Made by a program: the position numbers and the translations under genes. 33,324 bases of DNA. Source: Gammaproteobacteria bacterium (GTDB lineage Bacteria; Pseudomonadota; Gammaproteobacteria; Steroidobacterales; Rariloculaceae). Location of the stretch: contig JAURFX010000005.1 of NCBI GenBank assembly GCA_030834065.1, positions 1 to 33,324 on the forward strand. The letters are read 5' to 3'. Positions 28,023 through 33,324 of the stretch are shown in pieces; the first letter of the stretch is position 1, and each line of letters begins with the position of its first letter. The notes beneath the pieces are model-generated. The model did not search any database, was not told where the DNA came from, and saw only the letters and a program-made list of their open reading frames with translations.

Positions 28023-29200
28023 TTATAAAGCTTAGCAATTGCCTGATACGCCTCTCTAAAACTTATTCCCTCATCTTGAACCATTCTGAAAGCTTTTTCT
28101 GTTGCATAGAGGCGATCATCTAAGGTTATATTTTCAGGAATAAATACAACGTTTTCAAGTGAGAAGGCAACAGCTTGAATTGTCTCTATTGTAATATCGA
28201 TACATCTAAATAAAGGTGCTTTTATTCTCTGTAAGTCTCTATGATAGCCAGAGGTTAATTTACTTGTAATTAAGAAAATTTCTTGGATTGTAGCAATCGG
28301 GATGGAAGAAGCGGATCTTGCAAGCTCAAAAATATCAGGATTCTTTTTCTGAGGCATAATTGATGAACCCGTAGTTATCTCATCCTTTAATTTAACAAAA
28401 CCGAATTCTTGAGAATTAAATAGAATAATATCAGAGCATAGCTTACTTAGATCGCATAAGATTAAGCTACATTCAAATGCCATAGATGCCTCAAGCTTTC
28501 CTCGGCTTACTTGTACTGAGGTAACAGGATGCTGGGTTTTACTAAAATGAAGTAATTTGGTAGTCAGTTCTCTGTCAATGTTAAGCCCAGGGGTCCCATA
28601 ACCTGCTGCCGAACCTAATGGATTAAGCGAGCAATTTTCTCTAAGCTGAGCAACTCTATGCTTATTTTGATTGAGTTCAGATATAAAGCCTTGTGCCCAT
28701 AATTGTACTGAGCTTGGCATGGCGTGCTGTAAATGGGTGTAGCCCGGAATTGCAATTTGGCCAAAATTTGCATTTAAATAATTTAGCGATTTAATCAGAT
28801 CATCTATCGCCTTAGAAATCTGATTACAAACATCCATAAGATATAGTCTTAAGGCGCATAGCAATTGATCATTTCGAGATCTTCCAAGATGAATTTTTCC
28901 ACCTAACTGATCAAGCTTCTTAGTCAGTGCATTTTCAATAGCTGAATGACAATCCTCATCTTGAGCTGAAATATTCCATTGCCCTTGTTGAAATAATATG
29001 GCTAATTCATTTAACGCATTTACAATTTGATCAAGTTCACCATCTTTAAGGTATCCTTGAGAGTGAAGCATTTTTGCATGCGCATCACTACCTTTTAAAT
29101 CATAAGGAATTAATCTTTTATCCAGTTGGCTGTCTTCAGCTGAAGTGTAGTTCAAAATTAAATGATTAAGCTCAATACCTTTATCCCAAAGCTTGGTCAT
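28019..29200 (-). CDS. argH: Argininosuccinate lyase (short form, 393 aa)
   Basis: EDCHSAIENAL, KIHLGRSRNDQ, PGYTHLQHAMP, signature GSSIMPQKKNPD. Confidence 0.92.
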   Translation of the reverse strand: MTKLWDKGIELNHLILNYTSAEDSQLDKRLIPYDLKGSDAHAKMLHSQGYLKDGELDQIVNALNELAILFQQGQWNISAQDEDCHSAIENALTKKLDQLGGKIHLGRSRNDQLLCALRLYLMDVCNQISKAIDDLIKSLNYLNANFGQIAIPGYTHLQHAMPSSVQLWAQGFISELNQNKHRVAQLRENCSLNPLGSAAGYGTPGLNIDRELTTKLLHFSKTQHPVTSVQVSRGKLEASMAFECSLILCDLSKLCSDIILFNSQEFGFVKLKDEITTGSSIMPQKKNPDIFELARSASSIPIATIQEIFLITSKLTSGYHRDLQRIKAPLFRCIDITIETIQAVAFSLENVVFIPENITLDDRLYATEKAFRMVQDEGISFREAYQAIAKLYK

Positions 29201-29202
29201 AT

Positions 29203-30129
29203 TTACGCCTTTTGTTCTTCTTTAGTGAGAGACTCGATATCTTTTACTACTAAAGTTCCTGTGCCTTCATTAGTAAAAATTTCTAATAAGATACTATCAG
29301 GTAATTCATGTGAAATGATATGTACACGGTTAACACCCGCCTTGATTGCACTCTCGATTGCAGCTACTTTTGGAAGCATTCCATCCATTAATTTTCCTGT
29401 CACCTTCATTTGGTTTAATTGTTCAAGGTCAATATAAGAAATGAGCGAAGAGGGATCTTTAACGTCTTCAAGTATTCCAGGAGCTCCTGTAGCTAGGATC
29501 AATTTTTCTGCTCCTAGTTGTGATGCAATTGCGGCTGCTACCGTATCAGCATTAATATTTAAAAGAGTCCCATGCTCGTCTGAGGATAGTGGAGATATAA
29601 TTGGAACTAAATCGCTATCTAATTGTTTATTGATTACTGATACATCCACAGAATCAATGTCACCAACAAATCCAAAATCTATCGATTCTGCACCCTTTTT
29701 AACCAAAGGTCTTTTGTGCGCCTTAATTAAGCCACAATCAACGCCGCTTATGCCAACCGCATGGATACCTAGATCACGACAACAAGCTAAAATTTGAGTA
29801 TTAATTTGTCCATTGAGTACCATAATCGAAACTGCAAGTGAGTCGGCATCCGTTACCCTTCTGCCATCAACTATTTTTGTTGAGAGGCCCAGGGCCTTTT
29901 CTAGTGCTGTTGATTGAGGTCCGCCCCCATGAATGACCACAGTTTTAATCCCTAAATTTTGCAGTATTCCAATTTGCTCCATAAATCTTAGAGTACTCTC
30001 TTTATTAGTAAAAACCTCGCCCCCTGCTTTAATTACAAAGGTCTTTTTTTTGTAAAGCTTGATATAAGGTACCGCATGCTTTAGCGCACTAATCATTGTC
30101 ATTCTCTCTTTGGCAACATTCATCATCAT
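29203..30129 (-). CDS. argB: Acetylglutamate (or N-acylglutamate) kinase
   Basis: FVIKAGGEVF, VVIHGGGPQSTALEKALGL, NINADTVAAAIASQLGAEKLILAT, GKLMDGMLPKVAA. Start trimmed to the ATGATGATG at 30129 that overlaps the argF' stop. Confidence 0.88.
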   Translation of the reverse strand: MMMNVAKERMTMISALKHAVPYIKLYKKKTFVIKAGGEVFTNKESTLRFMEQIGILQNLGIKTVVIHGGGPQSTALEKALGLSTKIVDGRRVTDADSLAVSIMVLNGQINTQILACCRDLGIHAVGISGVDCGLIKAHKRPLVKKGAESIDFGFVGDIDSVDVSVINKQLDSDLVPIISPLSSDEHGTLLNINADTVAAAIASQLGAEKLILATGAPGILEDVKDPSSLISYIDLEQLNQMKVTGKLMDGMLPKVAAIESAIKAGVNRVHIISHELPDSILLEIFTNEGTGTLVVKDIESLTKEEQKA

Positions 30130-31130
30130 TAAACTCCTAATAACATGTGATAGAGGACCGCCATTTGTGCCCATAATCTATTATTTGCTTGCTTTAATAC
30201 AATGCTCCTCTCACTATCAATTACGCTATCTGATACCACAACATTTCTTCTTACAGGAAGGCAATGCATAAATTTGCAAGTTGAATTTGTATCAAACCAA
30301 TCATCATTGACGCACCAATTTTTATATTTAGCTCTAATTTCTCCTTCTTCGCTATTTCTTCCGTAATAAATAGGCGATACCCATGATTTTGCATAAATAA
30401 TATCAGCGCCATTCATACAAGATTTTTGATCATGACTAATACTTAATTTACCGCCATTTTGATTGGCAAGATCTTTTGCAGCTCGCATAATTGCATCAGG
30501 AAGTATGTATTCCTCAGGACATAATAGAGTGACATCCATACCTCTTTTTGTTGCCATTTTAAGAGTAGATGCAGGGACAGCAAGAGGAAGAGCTTTAGGA
30601 TGATAAGCCCAGCTTAGGATAAATTTACCCTCCTTTTTTGGTATAGTTAATTCATCTAAAGTTTTCCAATCAGCAAGGCTTTGGCAGGGATGCTGGATAG
30701 CGCTTTCCATATTGATTAGAGGCTTATCGATTAATTTATAAATTTTATTAAAAAACTTATCATCAAGATCATCAGCAAGGCTCTCTTGCTTGGCGAATGC
30801 TCTAACACCAAGAATATCGGCATAGGATGCAATGACTGGCAGTGCCTCCCTAATATGCTCTGCCTTATTGCCATCCATTACAGCTCCATCTTCGAGCTCA
30901 AGATTATGTATTGCCATGTCCGGGCTCACCATGAAGCTATTCCCCCCAAGTCTGGCCATACCCGACTGAAATGAGGTCATCGTTCTTAGCGAGGGACTTA
31001 GAAAGAGCAGAGCTAAAATTTTCCCTTTTAATGCATCAGGCTCTGGGTGTTTTTGTAATCTTTGTGCGAGCATCAATAACTGATCTATTAATTTAGGATC
31101 GAGATCAGCAATATCATTAAGAAACTTCAT
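30129..31130 (-). CDS. argF': N-acetylornithine/N-succinylornithine carbamoyltransferase family (ArgF')
   Basis: SPSLRTMTSFQ, VMDGNKAEHIREALPVIASYADILGVRAFA, NMESAIQHPCQSLADW, FMHCLPVRRNVVVSDSVIDS: features of the N-acyl-ornithine transcarbamylases rather than canonical ArgF (STRTR / HCLP...E). Confidence 0.82.
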   Translation of the reverse strand: MKFLNDIADLDPKLIDQLLMLAQRLQKHPEPDALKGKILALLFLSPSLRTMTSFQSGMARLGGNSFMVSPDMAIHNLELEDGAVMDGNKAEHIREALPVIASYADILGVRAFAKQESLADDLDDKFFNKIYKLIDKPLINMESAIQHPCQSLADWKTLDELTIPKKEGKFILSWAYHPKALPLAVPASTLKMATKRGMDVTLLCPEEYILPDAIMRAAKDLANQNGGKLSISHDQKSCMNGADIIYAKSWVSPIYYGRNSEEGEIRAKYKNWCVNDDWFDTNSTCKFMHCLPVRRNVVVSDSVIDSERSIVLKQANNRLWAQMAVLYHMLLGV

Positions 31131-32265
31131 GACATACCTCTTTTAGAGTTTCGATAAATATCTCAACTTCCTCAACTGAAAGTGTTAGAGGTGGAAGAAG
31201 TCTTATAGTGTTTTTAAAAGAGCTGCTACCTACAAGAATATTTTTATCAAGCAATCTTGCTTTGATCTCGCCTGCGAAATCTGAAACAAGGCCAATGAGT
31301 AAACCTTTTCCTTGTACTTGTGTAATAGGGGGAACCAAACATCCTTTCATTAGCAATGCTGAAACTCGCGAAATATTTTCAAGAAAAGACTTATCTTGAA
31401 TTTTAGAGGTTACAAAACTAACGGCAGCTGAAGCAAGTGGTCCGCCTCCGAATGTTGAGCCCAAATCTCCTGGGCCCAAGGCCGATGCAATTTCCTTTGA
31501 TACAAGAACAGCCCCCACAGGGATACCGCCCCCCAAACCTTTTGCAAGGGTAATCATGTCAGGCTTTATATTATAAAGGTTGCTACAAAAAACCTCTCCA
31601 CAACGAGCCATGCCACACTGCACCTCATCGGCAATCAGCAATACTTTATGATCTTTGCACTTTTGCTCGAGTGCGCTGATATAACTTTGATCAAATGCAT
31701 AGGCGCCTCCAATACCTTGAACCGGCTCAATAATAACTGCAGCCACATCATTATCAATCTTATTTAGGCCCTCCACAGAGTCTCTTTCTATAAATTCGAC
31801 ATTCATGGGCTTATTGGGGAAGCCATACCATTTCTCATTTCCCCAGGTCACTGCTGCGGCAGCGGCAGTTCGGCCATGAAACGCATGCTTAAGACTGACC
31901 ACTTTTTTTCGGTCACTACTCATCTTAAGTGCAATTTTTAGAGCATTTTCATTAGCTTCTGCGCCGCTATTAACAAAAAAAACTTTATCAACGCTGTCCG
32001 GAGCTAAGCTTATAAGTTTTGTAGAGGCTTCTTCCCGAATTGGAAGATTTACAGCATTCGATTGAAAAATAAGATCTTTAAGCTGCTTTGATAAGAAATC
32101 ACTAAACTGCTCATTGCCATAGCCTAGCGAAGTGACTGCATGTCCTCCATACATATCTAAAATTTTTCGACCATCTTCGGAATAAATATAGGATCCGCTT
32201 GCATGGCTAGGTATAAAATTTAAAAAGGGATAAACCTCATTTAATTGCTTTAACATTTTCACCAA
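31117..32265 (-). CDS. argD: Acetylornithine aminotransferase family (class III)
   Basis: LDMYGGHAVTSLGYG, FFVNSGAEANENALKIAL, FHGRTAAAAAVT, LLIADEVQCGMARCGEVFC, TLAKGLGGGIPVGAVL. Confidence 0.9.
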   Translation of the reverse strand: MVKMLKQLNEVYPFLNFIPSHASGSYIYSEDGRKILDMYGGHAVTSLGYGNEQFSDFLSKQLKDLIFQSNAVNLPIREEASTKLISLAPDSVDKVFFVNSGAEANENALKIALKMSSDRKKVVSLKHAFHGRTAAAAAVTWGNEKWYGFPNKPMNVEFIERDSVEGLNKIDNDVAAVIIEPVQGIGGAYAFDQSYISALEQKCKDHKVLLIADEVQCGMARCGEVFCSNLYNIKPDMITLAKGLGGGIPVGAVLVSKEIASALGPGDLGSTFGGGPLASAAVSFVTSKIQDKSFLENISRVSALLMKGCLVPPITQVQGKGLLIGLVSDFAGEIKARLLDKNILVGSSSFKNTIRLLPPLTLSVEEVEIFIETLKEVCHEVS

Positions 32266-33317
32266 CCTGTAGAAGCCGACAAGAGACCGGTTGACTCATT
32301 AAATTTGTTTAATTTATTAGCCCACTGAATGGACCCACCTGCGGCACCTTTAATTAAGTTATCGATCACACAATTAACAATAATCGTTCCTCTTTGTTGT
32401 TCAATAAAAATTTCAGCATAATTTGTACCGGCTACATCTTTAATCTTTGGGGGAATATTAAGTATTTTTACAAAGTAGCTGTCCTTATAAAAATCTGAGA
32501 ATAATTTTTTTATGCTCATAGTATCTATTTTATTCTTTGGTCGGTAGGAGATGCTTGAATGTATTCCTCTTACAAAGGGTCCCGAATGCGGTAAAAAGTC
32601 TAATTGAATTTCTCGATTAAATGAATGCTTTACTAAATCTTCTATTTCAAATTGATGTCTATGATTAAGAGCGGAGTAAGCATAAAAATTTTCATTTCTA
32701 AATGGATGATGCGTGTTATTTTTTGGTGCAGCCCCTGAGCCACTGCTTCCAGTTACAGAATGTACAAGAAAATAATCTTCATGATCATTTAGCAAGAGCA
32801 GAGGAACCATGGCTAACAGTATGGAAGTAGAAAAGCAGCCAGGATGAGCGATCCGAGATGTAAAATCTTTTGTTATCTCTGGGATGCCACAAGTAAAACT
32901 CTGGTGTATTTCATGAGCAAGAGGCTTGATCCCATAGAGCGTTTCATAGGTTGCTAAGTTACTAAATCTAAAATCTGCAGAGGTATCAACAATCTTGAGA
33001 TCAATGTCATGATTGTTAGCTAATGAAATAATTTCTTCAAGGATATTGGCAGTGCTTCCATGGGGTGCTGCAGACAAAATAGTCACTTTAGATTCATTTG
33101 CTATAGCCTGTTTTAGTGAACTAAAATTTAAAAACTTTTGGTCTTTAGTTAATTTATGCTTTAAATGAGTGAAATGATCTGCAATGGTTTCACCTGCAAA
33201 ACTATTAGACATTACTCCCTTGAGAGAAAAATGAGGATGGTCGAGTGTTAATCTTATAAGTTCTCCTGATACATAACCTGTGCCACCTACGATATAAATT
33301 GAAATATTCTCTTCCAT
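32259..33317 (-). CDS. argC: N-acetyl-gamma-glutamyl-phosphate reductase family
   Basis: IYIVGGTGYVSGELIRL, active-site AHPGCFSTSILLAM, VHSVTGSSGSGAAPK, PFVRGIHSSI. ATG is preceded directly by an in-frame TAG (33318-33320), so the 5' end is complete. Confidence 0.92.
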   Translation of the reverse strand: MEENISIYIVGGTGYVSGELIRLTLDHPHFSLKGVMSNSFAGETIADHFTHLKHKLTKDQKFLNFSSLKQAIANESKVTILSAAPHGSTANILEEIISLANNHDIDLKIVDTSADFRFSNLATYETLYGIKPLAHEIHQSFTCGIPEITKDFTSRIAHPGCFSTSILLAMVPLLLLNDHEDYFLVHSVTGSSGSGAAPKNNTHHPFRNENFYAYSALNHRHQFEIEDLVKHSFNREIQLDFLPHSGPFVRGIHSSISYRPKNKIDTMSIKKLFSDFYKDSYFVKILNIPPKIKDVAGTNYAEIFIEQQRGTIIVNCVIDNLIKGAAGGSIQWANKLNKFNESTGLLSASTGW

Positions 33318-33324
33318 CTAGGCC

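Noticed and set aside
1-33324. Search for CRISPR arrays, tRNA/rRNA genes, transposases, integrases, phage or toxin-antitoxin modules
   Set aside because: No repeat-spacer pattern, no tRNA-like cloverleaf, and no mobile-element proteins were recognised; intergenic space is very small.

Overview
The 33.3 kb window looks like a compact, AT-rich, chromosomal segment, probably from a marine-type gammaproteobacterium (inferred from gene content and polA-engB-cytochrome c4-dsbA synteny; not proven). Contents in order: 3' end of recG, ubiA, POT/MFS peptide transporter, tatCBA, dtd, a TakP-like TRAP substrate-binding protein, a caa3-type cytochrome c oxidase operon (subunit II with two fused cytochrome c domains, subunit I, two tandem subunit III paralogs, subunit IV, a small membrane ORF), TRAP dctM/dctQ, frameshifted trkH, trkA, uvrD, cyoE/ctaB, ctaA, bioC-like, bioB, DUF2905, CDF cation efflux protein, dsbA, cytochrome c4, engB, polA, a small LptM-like lipoprotein missed by the ORF track, and an arginine cluster argC-argD-argF'-argB-argH. 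No rRNA, tRNA, CRISPR array, transposase or phage gene was seen. Most interesting: (1) the arginine cluster encodes an N-acyl-ornithine transcarbamylase-type ArgF' and a short ArgH, in an order I associate with Bacteroidetes, joined to gammaproteobacterial polA synteny; (2) a diheme-fused CoxB plus duplicated CoxC operon sits between the separated halves of a TRAP transporter; (3) trkH is broken exactly at a T TTT TTG heptamer; (4) an argH-lptM-polA chain with ATGA overlaps. I found no clearly unprecedented system; these are candidates to check.
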